A DNA stretch of 64,000 nt from the NCBI RefSeq assembly GCF_020329505.1, contig NZ_JAGKJJ010000036.1, positions 1-64,000 of the forward strand. The letters run 5' to 3'. The stretch comes from Bradyrhizobium semiaridum (GTDB lineage Bacteria > Pseudomonadota > Alphaproteobacteria > Rhizobiales > Xanthobacteraceae). Positions 27,201 through 35,270 of this stretch are shown piece after piece. Position numbers and translations under genes: made by a program. Every line of letters starts with the position of its first letter. Within the stretch, counting starts at the first letter, position 1. The notes under the pieces were generated by a model. It saw only the letters and a program-made list of their open reading frames with translations, had not been told where the DNA came from and did no database searches.

Positions 27201-27306
27201 CCAGAGCGTTTTCCGCTCCGATGGAATCGGAGCGGAGCTCTGGATTCTTGTTTTGACGCGTTTTCTTTACGCGAACCGGTAACCACTTCGCTCAAAAACG
27301 CTCCAG
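27201..27306. repeat. Palindromic repeat with GAGCGTTTT / AAAACGCTC ends
   Basis: The outer arms GAGCGTTTT and AAAACGCTC enclose smaller hairpins: CGCTCCGAT/ATCGGAGCG and GACGCG...CGCG. A diverged copy in the opposite orientation is at 42753-42833; both share the TCTTGTTTTGA(C/T)GCG(T/C)TTTCTT block. It sits in the dnaX leader. Confidence 0.7.
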
Positions 27307-27393
27307 GGCAGCCGGCGTGCGGATAGGAGCCAAAATCGAGCGGCCGGGCGCGGAGACCGCCGTTCCAGCGCGATTCGCTCGGAAAAACAGGTA

Positions 27394-27490
27394 GGAGACT
27401 GACGAGCGACCCGATCCGGACCTCGTTAGGGCTGCTTCCTTCCGGACCTGACCCGGTTGGCGAGTGGCTCGTCCACCGCCAATCTCCCGG
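27394..27490 (-). ncRNA. ffs: Signal recognition particle RNA, small (4.5S) type
   Basis: The minus strand carries the invariant SRP domain IV: GGTCAGGTCCGGAAGGAAGC, then AGCCCTAACGAGG. The outer stems GGGAGA/TCTCC and GACGAGC/GCTCGTC pair across the molecule, giving a single hairpin of about 97 nt. With Ffh it forms the SRP for co-translational targeting. TTTTT directly after the 3' end (27380-27390, minus strand) could terminate it. TTGCTT with AAATAG about 18 bp apart just upstream is a candidate promoter. The ends are set by pairing, within a few nucleotides. Confidence 0.93.
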
Positions 27491-27596
27491 TCCCTATTTG
27501 GGGCCAAAAGCGCCGGAAAGCAAGCGGCCTGACGCAGCTTGGCGGTCCGGTTTGTGGGACTTGTAAGGGAACACGGAAAGGCATTACTTGCCCCTC

Positions 27597-28013
<417 letters not shown>

Positions 28014-28019
28014 TATTCA

Positions 28020-28970
28020 ATGTCCGCATCCAATTCGTTTCCGCTCGGGCAACCGGCCTTCGTCACCAATGTGCTCGACCGCGCGGCGCATCTGCGCACC
28101 AATGACGAAAAGCTGTTCGCGCTGGAGGGCCACCGCGAGGCCAGAGCCTATGTGATCTACCGCGACTCGCTGGTGGTGAAGCGGGAGGATGGCGGCGCCC
28201 GCGCGCTGCTGTCGCTCGACGAGGCGCGCGGCTTCGGCGCCAATCCCGGCACGATCTTCCTCGGCCTGCGCGACGGCGCGCCGGTGTTCGGCATGGGCAT
28301 CGCGCCGCAGGCCGCCGAGAAGCTGGTCGGGCGCAGCGACGTCGCGGTCACCGAATTGCGCGGCATGGCGATGCAGGGCGTGGTGCCGGTCGAGCAGCTC
28401 TCGGCCATCGCGATGGCGAAATCGCTGGTGAGCTGGCACCAGCGCCACGGCTTCTGCGCCAATTGCGGCGTGCGCACCGCGATGAAGGACGGCGGCTGGA
28501 AGCGCGAATGCCCGAGCTGCAAGGCCGAGCATTTCCCGCGCACCGACCCGGTCGTGATCATGCTGGTGACCCATGGCGACCGCGTGCTGCTCGGCCGCCA
28601 GAAGCAGTTCATGCCCGGCATGTATTCCTGCCTCGCCGGCTTCGTCGAGGCGGCCGAGACCATCGAGGATGCGGTGCGCCGCGAGATCTTCGAGGAATCC
28701 GGCATCCGCTGCACCGACGTCAATTACTACATGACGCAGCCCTGGCCCTATCCGTCATCGCTGATGATCGGCTGCACCGCGCGCGCGACCAACGAGGAGA
28801 TCGTGGTCGACCGTGCCGAGCTGGAGGACGCCCGCTGGTTCGACCGGGCCGAGGCGACGCTGATGCTGAAGCGCGAGCACCCCGACGGCCTCGCCGGCCC
28901 GCATCCGTTCGCCATTGCCCATCATCTGCTCGGCCGCTGGGTGCACGACGGAGCCGGCTCCGGCAAATAG
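28020..28970 (+). CDS. nudC: NADH pyrophosphatase / NAD-cap hydrolase NudC
   Basis: The 316-residue protein has the NudC zinc ribbon (FCANCG...ECPSCK, near residues 144-166), a full Nudix box GFVEAAETIEDAVRREIFEESGI (near 205-227) and the NADH-type TQPWPYPSSLMIG motif. It cleaves NAD(H) to NMN(H) and AMP and removes NAD caps from RNA in E. coli. It follows the HIT gene by 6 bp. Pairing two nucleotide-pyrophosphate enzymes suggests a shared house-cleaning role (inference). Confidence 0.95.
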   Translation: MSASNSFPLGQPAFVTNVLDRAAHLRTNDEKLFALEGHREARAYVIYRDSLVVKREDGGARALLSLDEARGFGANPGTIFLGLRDGAPVFGMGIAPQAAEKLVGRSDVAVTELRGMAMQGVVPVEQLSAIAMAKSLVSWHQRHGFCANCGVRTAMKDGGWKRECPSCKAEHFPRTDPVVIMLVTHGDRVLLGRQKQFMPGMYSCLAGFVEAAETIEDAVRREIFEESGIRCTDVNYYMTQPWPYPSSLMIGCTARATNEEIVVDRAELEDARWFDRAEATLMLKREHPDGLAGPHPFAIAHHLLGRWVHDGAGSGK

Positions 28971-29049
28971 TGGGAACCGGACATCGTTCTGCCGATTAGA
29001 TCGGACACCGGTTCTGGCAGTTGACGGAACCCTCGCGACGGACCCCCGC

Positions 29050-29997
29050 ATGAATCCTCAAAACGGCGCCTCAAAAGTCCCGCCCCGCATCCTCTGCATC
29101 GGCCTTCCGGTGCGCGACCTGACCTTCCGCGTCAGCGTGCCGGCGCGCGGCTCTAAGGAAAATGCGACGCATTTCGACGAGATCTGCGGCGGCAACGCCC
29201 TGAATGCGGCGATCGGGATCGCCCGGCTCGGCGGCCGCGCCTCGATCTGCGGACCGATGGGCGATGCCAGGGAAACCTCGAGCCGCTACATCTTCGAGAA
29301 AATGGCCGAAGAAGGCATCGAGACCAACCATCTCATCCACATGCCGAACCTGGTGACGCCGATCTCGGCGATCATGATCGACGACACCGGCGAGCGCACC
29401 ATCGTCACCTTCCGCGATCCCGAACTCTGGAAGGTGAAGCTGCCGCCGACCGACGTGCTGCTGGAGGATTGCGCGGCGATCCTGACCGAGAGCCGCTGCG
29501 CCTCTTTCTGCACCGAGCTGTGCGCCGAGGCTGTCAGGCGCGGCATCCCCGTGGTAGTCGACGTCGACCGCGCGATGTCGATGCGCGAGGGGTTGCTTAC
29601 CGCCTCCTCCCACCTGGTGTTTTCCAGCGAGCCGCTGCAGGAGACCGCCGACGTCACCGACGACGGCCAGGCGCTGCGGAAGCTCGCCGAGCTGACCCCC
29701 TCCTTCCTGGCCGGGACCCGCGGCCCAAGGGGCACCATCTGGCTCAATGAGAGGGGCGCGCTGGAGGAGACCCCGGCGTTCCCAGTGCATACCGTCGACA
29801 CGCTCGGGGCCGGCGACGTCTTCCACGGGGCGTTCGCGCTGGCCGTCACCGAGGGGCAGGAGCTGCGGCAGGCGCTGCGCTTCGCCTCGGCCGCCGCAGC
29901 GCTGAAATGCACCCGCTACGGGGGCGCTTATGCCGCACCGCAACGTGCTGAAGTTGAAGCGTTTTTGGCCGAACACCAGGAAGCCTCGACGGTTTAG
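29050..29997 (+). CDS. PfkB-family carbohydrate/nucleoside kinase
   Basis: The 315-residue protein has the N-terminal GGNALNAAIGIARLGG (PfkB signature 1) and the C-terminal DTLGAGDVFHGAFAL (signature 2, catalytic Asp and anion hole). Length and motifs fit ribokinase-like enzymes that phosphorylate a sugar or nucleoside with ATP. The substrate cannot be deduced. The frame is open upstream to 28915, overlapping nudC, but the RILCIGLPVRDLTF core only begins after 29050. An Lrp regulator follows. Confidence 0.85.
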   Translation: MNPQNGASKVPPRILCIGLPVRDLTFRVSVPARGSKENATHFDEICGGNALNAAIGIARLGGRASICGPMGDARETSSRYIFEKMAEEGIETNHLIHMPNLVTPISAIMIDDTGERTIVTFRDPELWKVKLPPTDVLLEDCAAILTESRCASFCTELCAEAVRRGIPVVVDVDRAMSMREGLLTASSHLVFSSEPLQETADVTDDGQALRKLAELTPSFLAGTRGPRGTIWLNERGALEETPAFPVHTVDTLGAGDVFHGAFALAVTEGQELRQALRFASAAAALKCTRYGGAYAAPQRAEVEAFLAEHQEASTV

Positions 29998-30073
29998 GCG
30001 GACAGGAACCGCTTGCTCGAGAAGATTTTTCTCTATATGAGGGATATCGAACCTTCATGTGGAACTTTCTTCT

Positions 30074-30571
30074 ATGTCCGACGCTGCCATTCAGATTCCA
30101 GAGAACCGCCGGCTTGACGCCATCGACCGCAAGATCCTGACCGTGCTGCAGGAGGACGCCTCGCTCTCCGTCGCCGAGATCGGCGACCGGGTCGGGCTGT
30201 CGTCGACGCCGTGCTGGAAGCGCATCCAGCGGCTGGAGGCCGACGGGGTGATCCTGCGCCGGGTGGCGCTGGTCGACCAGAACAAGATCGGGCTCGGGAT
30301 CTCGGTGTTCGTCTCGGTCGAGAGCGCCGACCATTCGGAAGCCTGGTTGCGCAAATTCGCCGACGCCGTCAGCGCCATGCCGGAGGTGATGGAGTTCTAC
30401 CGGATGGCCGGCGACGTCGACTACATGCTGCGCGTCGTTGTCGCCGACATGCAGGCCTATGACGTCTTCTACAAGAAGCTGATCTCAGCGGTGCCGCTGA
30501 AGAACGTCACCTCGCGCTTCGCGATGGAGAAGATCAAGTCCGTGACCGCACTGCCGGTGCCGGCGGCGTAA
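30074..30571 (+). CDS. Lrp/AsnC-family transcriptional regulator
   Basis: The 165-residue protein has a helix-turn-helix in RRLDAIDRKILTVLQEDASLSVAEIGDRVGLSSTPCWKRIQRLEADGVI (residues 11-56) and an alpha/beta RAM ligand domain (about 70-155) with AGDVDYMLRVVVADMQAYDVFYKKL. Such proteins sense amino acids and form octamers. No amino-acid gene is next to it, so the target is unknown. GTG at 30059 is an alternative start. A hairpin-free gap of about 75 bp separates it from the kinase gene. Confidence 0.92.
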   Translation: MSDAAIQIPENRRLDAIDRKILTVLQEDASLSVAEIGDRVGLSSTPCWKRIQRLEADGVILRRVALVDQNKIGLGISVFVSVESADHSEAWLRKFADAVSAMPEVMEFYRMAGDVDYMLRVVVADMQAYDVFYKKLISAVPLKNVTSRFAMEKIKSVTALPVPAA

Positions 30572-30655
30572 CTCACCGCCACACCCTTGCGCGAACACCC
30601 CAAGTAGTTTGCCGGTGCAGGCATTTACCTGAAGTTAGCGCCGCCAGCATAGTCT

Positions 30656-31030
30656 ATGCCCATGGAGCCGGGGGGCATCATCCCGACGACGCGATGGCCT
30701 GCATGGCTGGGCGCGGCTGCGCTGCTGATCACGAGCTGGATCGTGCTGGCGGCGATGTCGCTCCAGGCGCGTGCGGGTGCCGAGTTGGTCGCTATCGCTT
30801 TTCCGCCGTGGTGGAAGGCTGAACGGGCGTTTCAGGCCACAGCATCCGCCAATGCGTCGATCGTCCGGATGACTGCCGTTCCGACCGTGCTGGTGGTGCG
30901 GCCCGATCGCGACGACGGGCTGCGCCGGCTGTACGCGGCCGGTGCCTGGCTGACCCTTGATCCGCAGGCGATCGCCGCCTGCTTCAAGGCCAATGACGAC
31001 CTGGGGGCTGGGGATGTTCGAAGGCAATGA
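30656..31030 (+). CDS. Hypothetical protein with one membrane segment
   Basis: The 124-residue product has one clear hydrophobic stretch ([19 protein letters not shown], residues 17-35) and then a soluble domain ([69 protein letters not shown]). I do not recognise a family. Its 3' end overlaps the chemoreceptor gene by 17 bp in another frame, which supports a functional pair. A second Met at residue 3 is an equally good start. Confidence 0.55.
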   Translation: MPMEPGGIIPTTRWPAWLGAAALLITSWIVLAAMSLQARAGAELVAIAFPPWWKAERAFQATASANASIVRMTAVPTVLVVRPDRDDGLRRLYAAGAWLTLDPQAIAACFKANDDLGAGDVRRQ

Positions 31031-32477
31031 AATGGCCGCGCTGCGCGGCACGGCCGGCAAGATCCTGCTCGCGGTGCTCTGGCTGCACGTGCCGATCGCA
31101 ATCGGCATCGGCCTCGTGCTGCACACCGAATGGCTGATGCCCGCTGCCTTCATGGTGGCGATGGCGCTGGCCACGACTTTGTCGTGGCGCGCGTCGGGCA
31201 ATGGCGCTGCGACCCGCATGATCGTCGCCGTCGCCCTGATGGCCGGCGTCTCGATGCTGGTCTACCAGTTTGCCGGCCACGCCTGGCAGGTCGACATGCA
31301 CATGTATTTCTTCGCGGCGCTCGCCTGCCTCGTCGCCTATTGCGACTGGCGGCCGGTCGTCGCCGGCACCGCGGCGGTCGCGCTGCATCATTTGACGCTG
31401 AACTTCCTGCTGCCGGCCGCGATCTATCCCGGCGGCGCCGATCTCGGCCGTGTCGTGCTGCACGCCGTCATCCTGCTGATCGAGGCCGGCATCCTGATCT
31501 GGCTCGCCCACACGCTGGCCGGCCTGTTCGAGACGGCGGCCCGCAAGACCGCGGAGGCCGAGGCGGCCGGCGCCGCCGAAGCGCGCGCCAATGCCGACCG
31601 CCTCGAGGCCGAGCAGGCCAAGCAGAGCCGCGACGCGGCGCGGCGCGAGCTTGCCGCCGGCTTCGAGCGCAAGATCAGTGACGTCGTCGCGGCGGTCGCG
31701 GCGGCAGCAGGCGCGATGCAGTCGCTGTCGGCGTCGATGGACGACGGCAACGCGGAAACCATGCGCCAGGCCGCAGCGGTCGCCTCCGCATCGAGGCTGG
31801 CATCGAGCAATGTGGAAACCGTCGCGTCGGCGACCGAAGAGCTCACCGCCTCCGTCAACAGCATCGCCGAGCAAGTGACGCGCTCGACCCAGATTGCCGC
31901 CAAGGCCGCCGAGGAAGCGCGCCGCACCAACACCGTGGTCGAGGGGCTCGCCGCCGGCACGCAGAAGATCGGCGAAGTGGTGACGCTGATCTCGAGCATC
32001 GCCAGCCAGACCAACCTGCTGGCGCTGAACGCGACCATCGAGGCGGCCCGCGCCGGCGAACATGGCAGGGGATTTGCCGTGGTCGCGAGCGAGGTCAAGG
32101 CGCTCGCCAATCAGACCGCCAAGGCGACCGAGGAAATTTCGGCGCAGATCCAGGACATCCAAAGCGCAACCGGCGAGGCCGTCGGCGCCATCGCCGCGAT
32201 CGGCGGCACGATCGCCGAGATCGACCAGATCGCCGGCGAGATCGCCGCCGCGGTCGGCCAGCAGGGCGCCGCGACCCGCGAGATCTCCGGCAACCTGCAG
32301 CAGGCCGCTGACCGCACCAGGGATGTCAGCAGAGGCATCCTCAGCGTCAATCAGGCGTCCGAGCAGGCCGGCAAGTCCAGCGCGCAACTGCTCGATGCCG
32401 CGAACGGCCTGTCGTCCCAATCGGACCGGCTGAAATCCGAGCTCGACCGCTTCCTGGACTCGCTGCAGGCGGCGTGA
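31014..32477 (+). CDS. Methyl-accepting chemotaxis protein
   Basis: The 487-residue receptor has about five to six N-terminal membrane segments (residues 13-180), no large periplasmic domain, then a coiled coil and the signalling domain. The hairpin tip [39 protein letters not shown] is fully conserved. The membrane-embedded sensor carries HH and [11 protein letters not shown] motifs found in other alphaproteobacterial receptors, suggesting it senses redox state or a small hydrophobic signal (inference). GGGG directly precedes the ATG at 31014. No che genes are nearby. Confidence 0.9.
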   Translation: MFEGNEMAALRGTAGKILLAVLWLHVPIAIGIGLVLHTEWLMPAAFMVAMALATTLSWRASGNGAATRMIVAVALMAGVSMLVYQFAGHAWQVDMHMYFFAALACLVAYCDWRPVVAGTAAVALHHLTLNFLLPAAIYPGGADLGRVVLHAVILLIEAGILIWLAHTLAGLFETAARKTAEAEAAGAAEARANADRLEAEQAKQSRDAARRELAAGFERKISDVVAAVAAAAGAMQSLSASMDDGNAETMRQAAAVASASRLASSNVETVASATEELTASVNSIAEQVTRSTQIAAKAAEEARRTNTVVEGLAAGTQKIGEVVTLISSIASQTNLLALNATIEAARAGEHGRGFAVVASEVKALANQTAKATEEISAQIQDIQSATGEAVGAIAAIGGTIAEIDQIAGEIAAAVGQQGAATREISGNLQQAADRTRDVSRGILSVNQASEQAGKSSAQLLDAANGLSSQSDRLKSELDRFLDSLQAA

Positions 32478-32549
32478 TGCCGTCAATGCAGATCGTCACC
32501 CGCGGGCCTGACCGGCGTGTCCATAGACCTGCGCAAGGATCTTTCGGCG

Positions 32550-32579
32550 ATGGATTGCCGGGTCAAGCCCGGCAATGAC
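32550..32579. repeat. Short palindrome, remnant of a dispersed repeat
   Basis: ATGGATTGCCGGGTCAAGCC through GGCAATGAC forms a hairpin (TTGCCGGG/CCCGGCAA). It resembles the right end of the 48561-48648 element. It lies between the chemoreceptor and the convergent phosphomutase gene. Confidence 0.6.
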
Positions 32580-32602
32580 AATCGGAGAAGATACGGCTCC
32601 GC

Positions 32603-34102
32603 TCAGATCTTCTGATTGTACTCGCCGACTTCGGGATGGGTGCGCAGCACCGAATCCATCGCCTCGAACATGTCGTGCATGCGCCGTTCGCTGACCGGGC
32701 TTTCGACCACGACCACCAGCTCCGGCTTGTTCGATGACGCCCGCACCAGCCCCCAGCTGCCGTCCTCGGCGGTGACGCGGACGCCGTTGACGGTGACGAG
32801 ATCACGGATCGCCTGGCCCGCGACCTTCCCGCCCTTCTGCTGCAACGTCTCGAAGTGCTTTACCACGGCGTCGACGACGCCGTACTTCGCTTCGTCTGCG
32901 CAATGCGGCGACATGGTCGGTGACGACCAGGTCTTCGGAATCGCGTCCTTCAGATCGGCCATCGACTTGCCGGGCGCGCGATCGAGCATCTCGCAGATCG
33001 CGATCGCCGACACCAGGCCGTCGTCATAGCCGCGGCCGAACGGCTTGTTGAAGAAGAAATGGCCGGATTTCTCGAAGCCGGCGAGCGCGCCCAATTCGTT
33101 GGTGCGGCGCTTCATGTAGGAATGGCCGGTCTTCCAGTAGACGGTCTTGGCGCCCTGCTTTTGCAGCACCGGGTCGGTGACGAACAGCCCGGTCGACTTC
33201 ACGTCGACGACGAACTGCGCGTCCATGTGGATCGCCGACATGTCGCGCGCCAGCATCACGCCGACCTTGTCGGCAAAAATCTCCTCGCCGGTGTTGTCGA
33301 CCACGCCGCAGCGGTCGCCATCGCCGTCGAAGCCGAGACCGACATCGGCCTTGTGCGCCAGCACCGCATCGCGGATCGCGTGCAGCATCTCCATGTCTTC
33401 CGGATTTGGATTGTATTTCGGGAAGGTGTGATCGAGCTCGGTGTCGAGCGGAATCACCTCGCAGCCGATCGCCTCCAGCACCCGCGGCGCGAAGGCACCC
33501 GCGGTGCCGTTGCCGCAGGCGGCGACGACCTTGAGCTTGCGCTTCAGCTTCGGCCGGTTGGTGAGGTCGGCGATGTAGCGCGCCGGATAGTTTTCATGGA
33601 ATTGGTAGGAGCCGCCGGCCTTGTTGTTGAACTCGGCGTTGAGCACGATCTGCTTCAACCGCGTCATCTCGTCGGGGCCGAAGGTGAGCGGACGGTTGGC
33701 GCCCATCTTGACGCCGGTCCAGCCATTGTCGTTATGCGAGGCGGTGACCATGGCGACGCAGGGCACATCGAGATCGAACTGCGCGAAGTATGACATCGGG
33801 GTGACGGCAAGGCCGATATCATGCACCTTGCAGCCCGCCGCCATCAGGCCCGAGATCAGCGCATATTTGATCGAGGCGGAATAGCCGCGGAAATCATGGC
33901 CGGTGACGATCTCCTGGCGGACGCCGAGCTCCGCGATCAGCGCGCCGAGCCCCATGCCCAGCGCCTGCACGCCCATCAGGTTGATTTCCTTGTTGAACAG
34001 CCACCGTGCATCGTATTCGCGAAACCCGGTCGGTTTCACCATCGGCTCGGATTCGAACGCATAGGTATTCGGAACCAGCGCGGATTTCGGCTTGGGAAAC
34101 AT
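32603..34102 (-). CDS. Phosphomannomutase / phosphoglucomutase
   Basis: The 499-residue enzyme has the alpha-D-phosphohexomutase hallmarks: the active-site serine loop VTASHNDNGWTGVKMG (near residues 118-133), the metal-binding loop GFDGDGDRCGVV (near 258-269), a sugar-binding GFEKSGHFFF and a C-terminal phosphate-binding RASSNKPELVVVVES. It interconverts hexose 1- and 6-phosphates, feeding GDP-mannose or UDP-glucose synthesis. This fits the polysaccharide genes at 1-6 kb and ugd at 38 kb. I start at 34102; the frame continues to 34159. Confidence 0.92.
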   Translation of the reverse strand: MFPKPKSALVPNTYAFESEPMVKPTGFREYDARWLFNKEINLMGVQALGMGLGALIAELGVRQEIVTGHDFRGYSASIKYALISGLMAAGCKVHDIGLAVTPMSYFAQFDLDVPCVAMVTASHNDNGWTGVKMGANRPLTFGPDEMTRLKQIVLNAEFNNKAGGSYQFHENYPARYIADLTNRPKLKRKLKVVAACGNGTAGAFAPRVLEAIGCEVIPLDTELDHTFPKYNPNPEDMEMLHAIRDAVLAHKADVGLGFDGDGDRCGVVDNTGEEIFADKVGVMLARDMSAIHMDAQFVVDVKSTGLFVTDPVLQKQGAKTVYWKTGHSYMKRRTNELGALAGFEKSGHFFFNKPFGRGYDDGLVSAIAICEMLDRAPGKSMADLKDAIPKTWSSPTMSPHCADEAKYGVVDAVVKHFETLQQKGGKVAGQAIRDLVTVNGVRVTAEDGSWGLVRASSNKPELVVVVESPVSERRMHDMFEAMDSVLRTHPEVGEYNQKI

Positions 34103-34597
34103 CAGGAATGGCCTCGTGGGAGTGCGGAGAAACAATGCCGCTGGCTTTAGCGAATGCATCGCCGCAGCGAAAGGCGGGATTGACGGCTTGTGGCTAATAA
34201 TTGCGGCAGATTTGGCGTCGGCAAAATACTGCCATCATCCACCCGTCCTTGCAGGTTGGCGCAATACGCCGCGTTGTTGCGTCCTAGGACCTGCCTGACC
34301 GCTAATCGCTCCGATCCAGCATGGCTTCTGCAGGGGTGGCCAGGCATGGACAGGTGCGGTTGTTATTTCAGCCGCTCCCGCTCTGCAATCTGCGCGTCGA
34401 ATAGTGCTCGACCAAGCCATGCTCGACCAAGTCAGTTGACACGTCGGCAACTCACTCGCTTTCGACTCACAAGGTTGTGGGGCCGAATGCCGACTTCATC
34501 GGGGCTGGAGAGAGCGGAGAGATCGAGCGTTGCTGTAAGATGACGGGTAAAAATCAGCCTGGCGGTTTGCTGGTTTAAGGCTTGGTGCCAATCGGCC
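34103..34597. other. Gene-poor region upstream of the phosphomutase gene
   Basis: I find no credible gene in 495 bp. It should contain the phosphomutase promoter near 34110-34250 (AATAATTGCGG, AAAATACTGCC). A short direct repeat, TGCTCGACCAAG, occurs at 34405-34416 and 34420-34431. An open frame at 34190-34543 is rejected, as it has an Arg/Ser-rich product and no family. Confidence 0.4.
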
Positions 34598-35110
34598 TTA
34601 CTGCTCCAGCACCAGCTTGCCGTTGGCGTATTCGAAGCGCTTCAGCTTCGACAGGAAGGACAGGCCGAGCAGGTTTTCCGAAAGCGCCTCGTCGGGCAGC
34701 ACCAGCGCCTCGACGTCGCGCACGGTGAGGTCGCCGAGCGTGATCATGGCGATGCGCGTGGGCGCGGCCTTGATGGTGCCGTTGGCGGTGGTTACGCGCG
34801 CGGTGTAGGCGTTCGGCGTCGGGCGCACGCCGAACCGCGCGGCCGAGCTCTCGTTCAGCGCGACCACCGATGCGCCGGTGTCGATCATGAAGTTGACGCG
34901 CTGGCCGTCGATGCGGCCGTCGGTCGCGAAATGACCGCGGGAGTCGCGGGGAATGCTCAGCGTGCGGGCGCCGGCCTGCGCCACCGTGACGGCGGACGCT
35001 GCGATCAGCGGCGTCGTGGTCGCAGCGGCGGGCGTCATCCTGCTGGCCATCTGGGCCATGAACGTGCCCAGCCCGATCAGGATGGCCGCGAAAATCATCA
35101 GGTTACGCAT
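34598..35110 (-). CDS. Retropepsin-like aspartic protease, TIGR02281 type
   Basis: The 170-residue protein has an N-terminal anchor or signal (MRNLMIFAAILIGLGTFMAQMA) and a retropepsin domain. GHFATDGRIDGQRVNFMIDTGASVVALN carries the catalytic DTGAS motif (near residue 90), and LLGLSFLSKLKRFEYANGKLVL closes the fold. Clan AA single-domain proteases of this type are membrane-anchored and act as homodimers with one Asp each. Substrates are unknown. The frame extends to 35233, but the signal begins at 35110. It is separate from hrpB upstream by 160 bp. Confidence 0.85.
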   Translation of the reverse strand: MRNLMIFAAILIGLGTFMAQMASRMTPAAATTTPLIAASAVTVAQAGARTLSIPRDSRGHFATDGRIDGQRVNFMIDTGASVVALNESSAARFGVRPTPNAYTARVTTANGTIKAAPTRIAMITLGDLTVRDVEALVLPDEALSENLLGLSFLSKLKRFEYANGKLVLEQ

Positions 35111-35270
35111 GACACCATACTCGGACAACCGAACACGCAATTTCACCACGCCGCGCACCCCGCCGCGAGCAAGGGCGGCAGTGCGAACCTGCCATTTTGG
35201 CGAAAAGGATGAGCGAAGAGTTAATGCGAACACTCGGTTCGCGTGAAGAAACCGATCTAGCCCAAAGCGC

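Noticed and set aside
30984-32486. A 500-codon open frame antisense to the chemoreceptor gene
   Set aside because: It is a Gly/Arg-rich shadow of a gene with a clear signalling domain.
34405-34431. Direct repeat TGCTCGACCAAG, two copies 15 bp apart
   Set aside because: Too short and only two copies; no array and no further copies seen, so not a CRISPR or iteron set.
34190-34543. Open frame of 117 codons in the gap upstream of the phosphomutase
   Set aside because: Ser/Arg-rich product, no ribosome binding site, no family; treated as non-coding.
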